Source: Nigrospora sphaerica (Eukaryota; Ascomycota; Sordariomycetes; Amphisphaeriales; Apiosporaceae). From it: a stretch of DNA of 64,000 nucleotides. A model generated the notes under the pieces. The model was given only the letters and a program-made list of their open reading frames with translations, did not search any database and was not told where the DNA came from. The stretch covers positions 5,580,001 through 5,644,000 of the forward strand of contig JAGVVL010000001.1 in assembly GCA_018287875.1 (NCBI GenBank), read 5' to 3'. The position numbers and the translations under genes were made by a program. Below are positions 11,205 through 22,651 of this stretch, piece after piece (within the stretch, counting starts at the first letter, position 1; every line of letters begins with the position of its first letter).

Positions 11205-12008
11205 CACTGCGAGTGGTCAGGCGACGAAAAAGCAGCCAGTCGAGCGAGGACACGGCTTTCTATACTCGACGGAATCAAGCGAGCGAGGGGGCGGGATATG
11301 GCTCAACAGCTGAGCCACGGAGATGCAGGGCGAAACTTACAAGCCGAGGAATGCTCAGGGGGGGCCGCCATGATGGAGAGGAAACGTGGGGTCTATCCGC
11401 TTGTGCGACGGAGTTCCCGTTTTCCGGGGGAGCACGATACGGCCACCAGAGACGCACGGCGGCAAAGAATGGGGTTTCCCGGGGGGCACCTTTCGGTGGT
11501 GTGATGGGTTTCGAGCTGGACGGCTTTACGGGGCAAAGAGCCGGCTGTGCGGGATCGGAGGAGAGAAAAGGTAAGGTAGGGAACGGCGTCGGGGGTCGGC
11601 AGAAACGGGAACGACCAGGGGTTGCCGCCCGTACCGCCCGTCTCCGCAGGTGCAGGTTCAGGTTCAGGCTCTGGCTTAGGCTCAGCGAACCTCCCCCCAG
11701 AGGCTGAGGTCCCGCTCCACCCACTGCAGCCAATAATGGATCCATGGATCGATCTCAACCACTAGCGAGTAATAGTACTATCCCATTGTCCGTACATTGC
11801 AACCACACCCAGTATCGATTTGTACATACACAGCTCCCCATACTTTTTTTTTACCTCTTTCCCCCCCGCAACGCCTGATAACAGCCCGTCTTCTTTCCCT
11901 TCCCTGTCTCCGTGCGACCAGCAGGTGGGAACAGCGTCGCCTCTCAACAGATCGCCCGCGCCTGCCGCCTCGTCCGCGCAATAAGCAAGCTCACGCTTCC
12001 CAACGGAC
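11205..12008. promoter_or_regulatory. Divergent PRO1/ATP23 intergenic region
   Basis: About 800 bp separate two divergently transcribed genes. The 12-kb end is pyrimidine-rich, as in fungal 5' leaders (poly-T near 11845-11852). Open frames here are GC-driven and lack coding character. Confidence 0.4.
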
Positions 12009-12911
12009 ATGATGGCATCCTCGCCCTCCGACACCGACAACAGCGGCAGCGGCGCCCCGGCGCCGGCGCCGGCAGCAGCACCACCACGCACACCGGCGAC
12101 GGCGACGGGCGAGGCGGACAAGCTGCCGGCGCTGCTCAAGAACGACCCGGCGCGGACGGGGTACGACCCGCGGACGGCGTGGTGGATGAACTACTTCAAG
12201 ATACTGGCGGGCGGGGTGACGGCCGAGGGGCAGTTCCACTACCGCGAGGACCGGACGCGGGCCAACGAGGCGCGCGACGTGGCGCGCTGCGAGGCCATGC
12301 GCGACCACCTGCTCGCGCACTCGCCCGTCGTGCGCTTCCTGCGCGACCGCGTCGCCGACCTCAACGGCGCCCTCGACGCCACCACCGTCGTCTGCCGCCG
12401 CTGCCCCGCCCGCCTCACGGCCGACGGCCAGGTCCACCGCCAGAGCGGCGGCTTCAGCCCCGACTCGGGCATCCTCCTCTGCGCCAACGAGGTCGCCGGC
12501 CGCGCCCACCTCGAGGACACCCTCGCCCACGAAATGGTCCATGCCTGGGACCACCTCCGCTTCAAGGTCGACTTCCGCGGCGACAAGGACCTGAAGCACG
12601 CCGCCTGCACCGAGGTATGACTCTTCCCCCATCTCTGCCCCCCCCCTTCGTGTGCCGCTTTGTCTTGGCTGACCCGCCCCTAGATTCGCGCCTCCATGTT
12701 GAGCGGCGAGTGCCGGTGGACCAAGGAGTCCTTCGGCCGCGGCAACTGGACGCTGACGCAGCAGTTCCAAGAGTGCGTGCGGAAGCGTGCCATCATGTCC
12801 GTCATGGCCCGCCCGCACTGCCGCGACGACGTGCAGGCCACCAAGGTCGTCAACCAGGTGTGGGATTCGTGCTTCGCCGACACGCGGCCCTTTGACGAGA
12901 TCTACAGATAA
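12009..12911 (+). CDS. ATP23: Mitochondrial inner-membrane protease Atp23
   Basis: Two exons (12009-12614 and 12684-12911) give 277 aa. Atp23 is an intermembrane-space zinc metalloprotease that matures Atp6 and chaperones F1Fo-ATP synthase assembly. The HExxH site is HEMVH at residues 174-178, within [15 protein letters not shown]. Other family marks are the C-containing [54 protein letters not shown] and the tail [16 protein letters not shown]. The cysteines fit the known disulfide import into the intermembrane space. The N-terminal ~45 residues are Ala/Pro/Thr-rich and disordered-looking. A second ATG follows immediately, so the start could be one codon later. It is convergent with the Aurora kinase gene. 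Confidence 0.96.
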
Positions 12912-13244
12912 GGGAGGCGGGCGGTCGTCCCGGGGAAGGCACGCCCCGCGGCCAGGGCGGCAATGTACAATAGCATCACGGGAGAATGAGGCGGCGTTCG
13001 GAGTTGAAGGGTCACAGGACAGATGGACCCAAACCCAAGAGATGCCTGCTTATGGGCGTAAACAATGTAGGCAGGAAATATGAAAATCTTTGTGTGAATT
13101 GGTCCAAGCAACGTCACCTCGTCCCGCCACTTCATGATGCAAAATACCTGGAAAACCCTATGACGCCAATGCCTCCCCAACGCCGGCTCTAAACAAATAA
13201 TGTACAAACAAATCATGCACCGTCCCGTCTGGTAGGGGGAGGGG
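12912..13244. other. Convergent 3' intergenic region
   Basis: This lies between the 3' ends of ATP23 and the Aurora kinase gene. Nothing else is recognised. Confidence 0.4.
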
Positions 13245-14592
13245 CTATTGACTGCTGGTGCTGCCGCTGGATTTGGATTTCTCCCGGTTGGCCGCTCGCT
13301 CGCCCTTGACGCAGTGCTTCACGATCCAAGGGTGCTGCTGCACCTGTTCGAGCGGGATTCTTTTCTCGGGGTCGAGGACCAGTAGCTACAAGCCGTCGGG
13401 TTAGCACGCTTTTCAAAGAGGTACGGGGAAGGACGCCCGTGTCAACGTACCCGCTTGATGAGGTCGCGGGCCTCGGGGCTGATAAAGGCCGGAATGGTCA
13501 TGTCGGCGCGCGCGATCCTCCGCTGCGTCATGACGGGCGTGTCCTCAAAGGGGGCCTCGCCGACGAGGAACTCGTACGTCAGGACGCCGAGCGACCACAG
13601 GTCGACCTTCTCGTCGTAGTAGTTGTCGGTGCCGCCGGGCTTGATCATCTCCGGGGGCAGGTAGTCGAGGGTACCGCACATGGTCTGGCGGCGGTTGTTG
13701 GGGGCGTGCACGCTCCAGCCAAAGTCGGAGATCTTGAGCTCGCCGTGGATGCCAACGAGGATGTTCTCGGGCTTGATGTCGCGGTGGATGACGTGCTTGC
13801 GGTGCAGGTAGCGTAGGGCGCTCGCCATCTGGGCCACGTACTGGGCCGCCTTCCACTCGGGGAAGCGGCTCTCCTTGCGCAGGTGCTTGTACAGCTCGCC
13901 CTTGCCAGCGAACTCGAGGATCAGGAAAACGCGCTTGCTGTCGTGGAAGTGGCCGTACAGCTGCAGCACGTTCGGGTGGCGCAGGTTGCTCTGGATCTCA
14001 ATCTCGCGGCGCACCTGCTTCTCGACGCGGCCCTGCTGCAGCTCGCTTTTGTGCAGCACCTTGAGCGCGCAGATGAAGCCGTTCGACCGCTCACGCGCCA
14101 GGTACACGCGCCCGAATTTTCCCTTGCCGAGCGGCCGCCCGATCTCGAACATGCCCAGGTGGAACTGCTTGACGGTGGGCTGGTCCACGAGCACCACCGA
14201 CTTGCGCTCGGCCGGCGCCTCGTCCGTCGACCGGTCCGACGTCCGGGCGCTGGGGAGCGGCTTGCGAACGGGCGACTGCGGCGCCGAGTTCTTCTTCTGC
14301 GCCGCTTGTGACGGGAGCGTGACGACCGACGTCACCGTGTTGCTGCTCTGCGACTGCAGCGCCACCTTGTAGAGCGGCGGCCGCCCGGGGGCGGCGGCGT
14401 TCACCTGTGTTGACGTGACGACGGCCTGTGTGTACCCACGGTCAATTAGGGCCCCGACGCCGACGGCAGCGGTAAGCAGCGCGGCGGACGACGTACCTTG
14501 GACTTGTCCTTGGCCTTCTGGTATGGGGCCACATCGTTCTCGTCGTGGACCGACATGCGCTCGAAGCGCGATTCTAATGTGCGGGCGGCCAT
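13245..14592 (-). CDS. IPL1: Aurora-family serine/threonine kinase (Ipl1/Ark1 type)
   Basis: Exons 14592-14497, 14425-13451 and 13385-13245 give 403 aa. It is the catalytic subunit of the chromosomal passenger complex, which corrects kinetochore-microtubule attachment and controls cytokinesis. The ~125-residue N-tail is Ser/Thr/Pro-rich. The kinase domain has the glycine loop [11 protein letters not shown] (about residue 130), the lysine in [25 protein letters not shown] (about residue 243), DFGWSVHAP, and the Aurora-specific activation loop [16 protein letters not shown] with its threonine. KKHP-like C-lobe features continue through [17 protein letters not shown], and the last exon ends with HPWIVKHC. 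The intron-1 donor and acceptor give the junction DKSK/AVVTST. It lies tail-to-tail with ATP23. Confidence 0.96.
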
Positions 14593-15464
14593 GGTGCTTG
14601 TGTGTGTATATGGGTGCATGCAGGTGCCGATGTTGGATCAGGGAAAGAGAGAGACGAGACTGGGGCTGGGGCTGGACAGAAATAGTGCTGGTTATGAACT
14701 CGGCTGCAAAGACGGGCGGTGGACACGAGGGGGGCGCATATGGGGTTTGAAACCACGGATCCCGTTGTTTTGAGGGGGGCGAGTCGCTGTTGCCATGAGC
14801 AACGGCCAAATCTTGCAGGCGCGCCCGCACTCGGCCCCATGGTAACGAATCGAGCACGTACCGTATTTGGCTTGCCTCTCTTTCCGCCTCCTCCGGCCTG
14901 CAGTTCATCTGCCCTGCCAATCCTCCGTGTGCATGCCGGTTCCCCGATTGACCCTCTTCATGGTCTGGCCTGGCCCAGACTCTCAAGTCCAAGGAGCGCG
15001 CCCATCGTACCGACGATGCGGTTTCTGCTGCCCAGCTTACGACCTGCGGACCCGCTCTGCGTCACGCTAGTCCGTGGATGCTTGACGTTCTTACCTATTA
15101 ACATACTCCAGGAGCCTCGTAGCGGTTACTCAAACTAATACGCCGTCGTGCTTGACAACCACGCCTGTTGTCTCGCTCCAATGAGACCTCAGGTCCTTCT
15201 CCTGACCGTCCCTCCTGGGTAGCAGTGGGAGATGCCTGCTACTGGCCGAACGAACGCGAGGATTGGGACCGGCTTACGTACATCTCAGGTATGTCTATAC
15301 GACAAGATCGATCCAGTGCGCTTGGTCCATCGCCGAAAGAAGCCAGAGTACAGGGAGCGGCCAGCAAGTTGTTTACCTCTGGCATTAATCGGCATTAAGT
15401 ACTTTATTGAAGTGGTATATTCGTGTGATTACTTCTAACCAAGGGACCGACATCACGGTACGCG
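14593..15464. other. Intergenic: Aurora promoter and LMBR1-gene 3' flank
   Basis: No gene is recognised. The part near 14600-14700 is the likely 5' leader of the Aurora kinase gene. Confidence 0.4.
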
Positions 15465-17617
15465 CTATAGCCTGATCCCGCTCTCGGCACCGCCGAACCA
15501 TCTTCTGACGTCGCTATGGGTGCCGCTGGCGCCGGCGCTGCTCCCTTGAGCCTCGTCCTGGCCACCAAACCAGCTCGGTTTCTTGAAACCGTCGCCGATC
15601 TCCTGCAACCATTTAGGGGTATCCATCGTGTCCATCGTGTTTTTGAAGCGATGGCCCAGCTGTGAGAAGAAGTTGTCGTCTTCGGCTTCCTCCTCAGCCA
15701 TCCTGGAACGCGCCGTCCGCGTCGGGTTCCGCGTCGGCTCGTCACGGTAAGATGGCGATGTGGCAAAGGGAGTTTGGACGCCTTCGCGCCTTGCCGCCGG
15801 GATCGAGAGAATCGGCCTTGCCCGAGCCGAGCCGGCGGCGCCCGCGACCGGGTCTCGGCTCGAGATGGACACGCCGCTGAGTTCTCGCTCAATCAGGGCT
15901 CGGCCCTCACGCCACGACCCTGTGCCATAGCCCAACTCGTTTTCCTCGTCGTCCATCAAGTCCATGTCAAAGCTGAACATGCGCCGCACCCGGCCGTACA
16001 ACCCGAACAAGGTGGCACAGACGGGGAAAAGAATCAGGACGGGGAAGAGGTTGTCGAACCATTCGCCAAGGGGCGTGAAGTCAATCTGCTCTCCGAGGAA
16101 ACTGTAAAAGGTCGTTTTGCTGTATGTCTTGAAGGAAAGAAATGTCATGAAGTTGTACGCGAGGGGAACGCTCAGCCGCGCCACGTAGCTCGCATACCAG
16201 AATCCCGATTCGTGAGCCGTGTTGCGCCAGACCAATGCCCGCCCTCGCCAAACCTTGACCTCCGTCATCGACGTGAGGGCGGCCGCACACATGTACAAGA
16301 TCCAGAGCGCGGCAATTACCTGACCGGCGAAGCCAACCTGTCCCAATTCCCCAGTCCAGTGGTGCACCACCGTGAGACGGATCACCGAAAGGTTGGGCAG
16401 GGCCGTCTTGACCATCTCGGACCAGATGATGCAGGCCGAAGCCAGTGCCAGGACCCCGGCCGAGAAGATCCGGAAGGCCGGCAGGAAGTGGAAGTGAAGC
16501 AAGTAGCGCGCGTAGGGCGTGAGGACCGTCAGCTTCTCCACAAAAGAGGACCTGGGGTTGGCGCTGCCGAAGTCGAGTTTCTTGGATGCCGCAGAGTCGA
16601 GGATAGCCTGGGTCTGGGCAGCATCCTGGAGCAGGCGGTTCCACTCATCAACGTAGCGGGATCTTGCATGGCGCGCGCGAAGAAGCTGGCGAGACAAGTC
16701 GGCCAGGTACTTCTCGGTGATGACGGTGGGCACGATGCGGCTTTCGCCCCCGGCTCGCGGCATCAAACCGCCGGGCTGAGACTCGGGCACGTTGCAGATG
16801 TCGGCCATCTCCTCGATCCATTCGCGGTAGTCCCTCGCAGTTCCCGTCTTCCGTTTGCTCAGCTCCGACACCTGGGCCTCGAGTTCTTCCAGGTTCGCCA
16901 CGGCATCCTCCATCTTTTCGTAGAGCTTCGGCGCGTGGGTCTGCAAACTCCGCAGGCGGCCGCTGATGCTGGCTTTCCGGAAAAGCGTCCGCGGTATGGT
17001 GACCAGGCCGTGGCCCATGAGATAGATGGCCAGGACCAGGCCCCAGCAGTAGGCCAAAGCCATGACGACACTTTTTAGAGGCGTAAAGTGGAATCCGTAT
17101 TTGGCGAAGGCGAACACGAGACCGATAATGCCGGCCCCAAAGACCAGAGCTTGGTACTGAGCGTTGGCGCGCAACGAGTAGAGGATCCGATCCTTGGGTT
17201 CGCGGTAGCCGGCATCGGAGTACTCGGCAAGAATGGGGAGGATGAACCTGGGGACCCGATGTTAGCGGCGGGGTGCTTCTTTCCCCGAAAAAGAGAGCCG
17301 TACCATGTCAGCGCAAACGTCAGCCAGTACGTGATGCGCCACGAGACCAGCAGCAAGCGCGGCGGGAACCAGATGCCCCGAGCGGCCACATCGTCGGTCG
17401 CGGCGCTCGAGGCGAGGTCGATGGGCACGAGGAGGACGATGAAGGCCGGGAGCCAGAGGGCGAAGAAGATGGGGACAAGAACGTAGGCGGGCGTGGACCG
17501 GAGCGGCAGGTAGTACCGGAGGACGAGGAGGACGGCGAGCGACAGGACGAGGAGGGCGGTGGCGGCGAAGATCTCGGACCCGACGGGGGAGGCGACGCTC
17601 ATCACGGACACGGGCAT
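15465..17617 (-). CDS. LMBR1-domain multi-pass membrane protein
   Basis: Two exons (17617-17304 and 17247-15465) encode about 698 aa. The pattern matches fungal LMBR1-like proteins: an N-terminal cluster of hydrophobic helices (LVLSLAVLLVLRYYLPL, VPIFFALWLPAFIVLLVP), then the characteristic SWRITYWLTFALTWFILPI and EYSDAGYREPKDRILYSLR across the splice junction. A long central coiled-coil segment (KMEDAVANLEELEAQVSEL) comes next, followed by further helices (ASYVARLSVPLAYNFMTFL, DNLFPVLILFPVCATLFGLY). The C-tail is hydrophilic, with FFSQLGHRFKNTMDTMDTP and WFGG repeated near the end. The family is related to the lipocalin-receptor/LMBD1 group; the fungal function is unknown to me. A second in-frame ATG at 17602 is possible. 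No operon-like context is seen. Confidence 0.9.
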
Positions 17618-18712
17618 GGTGTACAGGTACAGCCGCCAGCAGGCAGTGCCCCCATCCAAGAGGAAAAACAAGAGGCAGTGGTGATGATCTGGGCGCAGCG
17701 ATAAGAAACGGTGCCTAGAGAGCGCGGCGACAGGTGGTGCGGGAGGAAATGGGTGAAGAGCAACTCTCGGCGCCTTGAACTTACAGGTCTCGCAGGAACA
17801 GGCCCTCTGCGAGCCAAGGACGGGGACGCTGACGTACAAGTACCAGGGGTCCGGGAAATTGTGGCTGAGCATGGGCCTCAACAGAACATGAGGCTCTCTA
17901 CATCCCAGTAACGAATGGCTTGCATCGCCCCCACAAGCGCGCGGTGCATACATGTGATTGAACAAGCCAACCCTTCGTCTTGCGCGTACGGATGGGCGCA
18001 ACGTAATCTCCGATCGATTGACTCCTGTTTCCCAGATTCTTCGGGTTCGCCATATACATTAAATAATGTACATAGCTATGTACTATTGTGTACATACGTA
18101 CATTATCCAGTTTGCATGCTGCCAGCTTGTGGGCGCCGCCCCCGAACGACGGGCTTTAGGTTGGGGAGCACCGTAGAAACTACCAGCACGCTCGTAAACA
18201 GCACGCTTTTAAACAGGAAGCCGCCGTAGCTGTACGTGCGCACGGCCTTTGGGGCATGGAATATTCAATGCCGGGCCGGTTAAAAACAAGACCACTTCGG
18301 CTGACTGGTCGATGTTAACTTTCCTGCCCCGCGAGTTGGCGTTGCATTGCAGCAGGCGAAAAAGCTTCTTCAGCCCTCTAGCCTGGGAATCCCGGGGAAG
18401 ACGGGCGTTTCAAGTGCCCACTCTCCAGAACTTTCTCGGCCACCAGTACGGGTCGTTACGGGGTTGATGGATTATGTTCCAGGAGGAAGAAGCCGATATG
18501 GGAGGTTTGGACGCCGAGTGGCCCGTCCGTCTCTCTTTTTTCCGTGTCTCGACGTCAAGGTGGAAATGCCAAGGGCAGTCAAGCGAGAAGTGGTTTGTTC
18601 AATAACCAAATAACTCATCCGATTAACGGGCGGGCAAGTCGCAGCAGCTAATCCTCTCAGATACTCCCCTCAGATACTCCCCTCAGATACTCCCAAGTAC
18701 ATTCAAGTACAT
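17618..18712. other. Intergenic: LMBR1-gene promoter and P450 3' flank
   Basis: No gene is recognised. TACATA/ACGTAC-type words occur at 18050-18110. A short tandem repeat ends at the P450 stop codon and is listed separately. Confidence 0.4.
18656..18712. repeat. Tandem 13-bp and 10-bp repeats at the P450 3' end
   Basis: Three copies of a 13-bp unit (CAGATACTCCCCT) are followed directly by two copies of AAGTACATTC. The array stops at the stop codon of the P450 gene (18713-18715), so it should lie in that gene's 3' UTR. Confidence 0.85.
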
Positions 18713-20626
18713 TCATGACGTAGCCGCCACGCGTTTGAACATGATTTGCTTGGTCGCGTCCGGCATGGAGTTGGCCCCGATTTCTATGTTGGGATACCGC
18801 TCCGTCACGCCCTCGGGCATCTTGAGGTCGTAGTTGAGCAGGATGTTGACCATCAGGAGCTTAACCTCGTTGGCGGCAAAGAAGCGTCCGGGACTTGTAA
18901 TGGGTTAGTCGTGGGCGGTCCTCGGGGGGCGGCACGGGGAGGAGCACTTACCACGCATGGCGTCCGTAACCAAACACCATGAAGTCCTTGGTGGTCGTGG
19001 CAAACTGGTATTGCTCAGTGCTCGAATACTGCAGGGGGTCCGCGGTGGTGCCGTCGCGCAGTTTCAGGAAGCGGTGTGCATCAAACGTCTACCCATGACA
19101 GATCAGAAGCCGCCCTCGGTCAATGTTGGTGGGATACGGCAGAGACTCACCTCGGGGTTCTCGTACAGCCTTGCGTCCAGGAGGACGGCGGCCGCTGGCG
19201 ACTCAATCAAATCGCCGGCGCGCAGGTGGGTTCCGTCGCTCAGCGTCAGTGGCTTTTCGACGTAACGGCCGAAACGTGCTACAGGTCCAAGGAGCATCAG
19301 TACCAAAATTCGGACCACGGTGGGGAGCGTATGCGGTCCGCTGGCTTACACAGGCTGCCGGGGCTCAGTCTCTGCGACTCCTTCATGAAGCTGTCAAGAA
19401 GTTTGAGTTCGAACAGCGCACGGCTCGTCCAAACACCATCATGCGCCGCCAACACTCTCTGCATTTCCTCGCGGAGCTCTAGGATAAGCTCCGGTCGGAC
19501 AACTAGATCGTAGAGTCTGGGATGCGGTCAGCTCACTGCCCCTTGGCTTCTCGGACTCGAAAGCTTTGATACGTACGCCAGAGTCGTGGTCAATGTCGTC
19601 GTATGGATCGCGGCAAGGCTGAGGCCGAGTTGGAGATTCGCCATGGCAGCTTCGGGCAGCTCTTCGTCCGTGGACTTGTTCAGCATCCACTGAAGCATGT
19701 CGTCCGGCAGCTCTTCACCCTTCGCCATCAACTGCCTCCTCTCACGGATGATGGGGGCCAGGAACGCATGGGCCTTCTTCCTGTGCTCGGTGACGGTTTT
19801 GAGCTGGGGGATGAAGTACTGGCCGACGAACCGGGTCCAAGGCGACCACTTCTTGAGCTCGGATATAGCGCTGAACACGTCCACCGTGTAGTTTATACTG
19901 GCGTGGATATACTCTTCCTTGTGGCACAGCTCGGGGCCCAGGAAGATCCTGCCTGAAACGATGGCAACCATGCGAGCCACGGTCGAGTACAGATACACTG
20001 GCGTCCAATCATCACATGGCGGTAGCTCGTTGGCCACCGTCGCGGCGGCCTCTTCCGAGAGCTGCGGGTTGATGCGGTCTGCCGCATGGTCAGCGACGGT
20101 CGGGCGGTGGGATGGGTTTCACGTACTGAGGTTCCGGGTCAAATCGGCGCGGATGATATGGATGAGAAAGTCGCCGTGTTTCGGGTCGCCCATCTGGATG
20201 TACTTCTCCTCCAAGGACATGTCGAATGCCTTTCGGATGCTGATCTGCTCGTCCGGAAGCCGCTTCACCTCGTCCAGCAGATTACGAGGCAGCACAACCT
20301 TTTCGCCTTGGGTCGCCGTTAGCACTCGACAGGCCGGACGGTGCATGTGCAGGGGGCGACGAACCATCCGTGTCGGTGATTCTGAACGCTCGGCTCTTGT
20401 GCAGCTCGTATCCCTTCGCGTAGATGTCTCGAGCGTTCTCCAGATAGGCCTTCCTTCGTTGCTCCGAGTTGCCGATCTCTTCGCCCACCAGGGGAATCAC
20501 ATTGGCGGTGGCCTTCTTGTCACTGAACAGGCCCAGTGCCGAGGCAAAGAAGACGCCACAGAAGACGACCAGAACAGAGGCCAGGATGGGCACTCGCTCT
20601 GCGATGAGGTTCTCGATTTGGCCCAT
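18713..20626 (-). CDS. Cytochrome P450 monooxygenase (ent-kaurene-oxidase-like group)
   Basis: Seven exons (20626-20365, 20306-20127, 20078-19577, 19516-19350, 19278-19151, 19088-18952, 18893-18713) join in frame to 518 aa, a normal microsomal P450 length. An N-terminal signal anchor (ILASVLVVFCGVFFASALGL) precedes TRNLNRINPQL. The I-helix region is SLAAIHTTTLTTTLA. The ExxR motif is KESQRLSP, and TFDAHRF stands for the PERF motif. The heme loop is FGYGRHACPGRFF with Cys at about residue 459. FGxGRHACPGRFFAxNE is common in fungal CYP503/CYP68-type enzymes of terpenoid metabolism; the substrate cannot be read from sequence. Exon junctions fall inside conserved motifs (HA/C, NPE/TFDAH), which supports the splice model. 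No other secondary-metabolism gene lies adjacent, so it is not obviously part of a cluster. Confidence 0.94.
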
Positions 20627-21434
20627 TGTAAATACAGCAAGCAGGCGGACAGGCTACTGAGAGGAAAATGAGATGGTTAGACAAACAGCCATGTGCCCCC
20701 ATCGTTGGGATAGGCATCCCTCCTGTTACTTAAGTATGCTGCTGCCGCACACCAAAACAGTCGGCGGCTAGTGCCGACAGCAGGCTCATATCGGAAGCAG
20801 GGAAAGCCGAATCGAGTTATGCAGCCCTGCTGCCCAGTACTAGCCAGCAGAGGAGTGATACGGGATCCTAGACCTCTTATTAGTCCAGACCTTTTATCTG
20901 ACGGGGAAGATGGGACGGGCCTCATGTTTCAACGAATCAACGAGGCGACGAAGTCCTAAGCCAAGCAACACGGAGCTCTCTAAACGGCCACAGCTCATGC
21001 ATCCAAGGCGGCGCCCTCCCGCCCCTCTCGCCCCTCTCCCCTCTCCCCTCTTCCCCCCTCTTGCCCCTGTCGTCGTCTCGGGCCAGGCGTGCCGGCCAAG
21101 GGGGGAACAAATAGATGCCCCAGCAGCTCTACGAGAGCCACGCTAGAAGAGTGTTAGCCGAGGCGTTGTTTTGTCCTCCCCCCCCTTCTCCTCTCGCCGG
21201 CTAAACTCGAACGAGGCGGCGGGCGGTACAAATGATCGACAGGCGCCGGCGAAGGGCCCAGCAATGACTCGAGTTGCTTCCTGTGCCTCTTGGCTGCGTC
21301 GATGGGGAAAGGGCTGAGATCGGTTGATCATCATCGGCTCGCGTAGGCGGCGGCGGCGTGGGGCTTCCGTGGTGGAGATCGTGTGCATCCGGATGCACAG
21401 AACCTGTGAGACGGACGGGCAGTTAGACTTCGGT

Positions 21435-21840
21435 CATCATAACCCAGCCCATAAACCCATGCTTATCCATACGACCCATGGGCTTCAATATGGGTTGTCA
21501 AGAGAGCCCATGGGCTACCCAACCCATGGGCTACCCATGGGAAAGCATTGACAACAACACATGGGCTACCCATAGGTAGCTCGTCCCACTTCAACTTGCC
21601 CATGGGTAGCCCATGGGTAGCTTCTACTCCACATAAAGTTTTAACGACGGCTTCTTATTCGATATGGGTCGTTCTGGGTAGCTTATGCTAACCCATGGGT
21701 AAGCTATGGGTGCACGCTCAAATTCCTGGGCTACCTATGGGTAACGCAAGTATTTTCTGTGTTTACTCATGGGCAACCCAGGAACGTCTGGGTTTTTCTG
21801 GGTAACCCATGGGCGCCCATTACCGAGGTCTACGGGTAGT
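21435..21840. repeat. Degenerate palindromic ACCCATGGGTA repeat array
   Basis: Exact CCCATGGG occurs eight times (21475, 21507, 21523, 21534, 21599, 21610, 21692, 21806), usually extended as GGGTA/GGGCTA or TACCC/AACCC. Many one-base variants lie between them (CACATGGG, CTATGGG, ACCTATGGG). Spacing is irregular, so it is not a simple satellite. No gene overlaps it. Confidence 0.85.
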
Positions 21841-22252
21841 GTTTGCATGCGGTTTCTCGTACCCACGGCAGAGGACGAAAAGGGATTGATCCAACGATAG
21901 ATAGCGAAGCTCCACTTCCCCATAATCTTCCCCCCCTTTCCCTAGTTCATGGCGATGCGTTGTTGGTGGACGGCAGTTGTGGTGGGCTCCGATTGGGACG
22001 TTGGTCGCTAATCGTATTCGTATAAATGTCTGACTTTCAATTACCTGTTGTGTAGTACGACCCAAGCGCTGGGCCTCCTCGCTTAGCTCGCAAGTGTTTC
22101 TGGGGCCGGACAATACGATCCCGTGGAATACCCATGGCGTTATTTCCCTAACCAACACGCTTCCTTTCTACGTACCTCAAATCATGTATGAAATATGAAC
22201 GAATGGTCCACAACGGTACGGCTTTAGGGATCCCTTCTACCACTCATCAGGT

Positions 22253-22651
22253 CGTGATCTTCTCGACCAAAATCCAAAGCTCAAAGTGCCACGCACGGTA
22301 CAAGGCCTTGTGGGTCCCCTCTCTTGTACCCTCCGCGAAGTGTGGTAGTTTGATTTGGATTTTGGATTGACCTACTCTCGAGGAGGGCAAAGTGCACGCA
22401 AAATCCGTCGAGGAATTCAGAGTTAGTTTCTCCTTTTTCGGAAACGATCTTCATCGTTAACCTCTTTCGAATAACCTTACTGACGCGGTACACGAAGTCT
22501 CGGCGCCAAGCGTCGGACTGCCACATCTGTGACGCTCGAAAAGGGATAGCGATAGGGGGTGTGATACGCTTTCCCTATTAAGGGGGGGGTCTCCCTAGAA
22601 TGAGCGTGGTAGGATGACTTTGAACTTTGGGTTTTGGTCGAGAAGATCACG
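22253..22651. mobile_element. MITE-like element with 36-bp terminal inverted repeats
   Basis: The left end (22253-22288) and right end (22616-22651) are inverted copies starting CGTGATCTTCTCGACC, with 33 of 36 positions matching. Two of the three differences are C/T transitions. The 399-bp span has no coding frame of note, as expected for a non-autonomous DNA transposon. I could not find a convincing target-site duplication. No second copy is in this window. Confidence 0.65.

Noticed and set aside
11186..11707. Plus-strand frame between PRO1 and ATP23
   Set aside because: No start context, motif or splice support, and it begins inside PRO1 exon 1. More likely promoter DNA.
15774..17078. 434-codon plus-strand frame
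   Set aside because: It lies wholly antisense to the LMBR1-type gene and is low-complexity Arg/Gly/Val/Asp.
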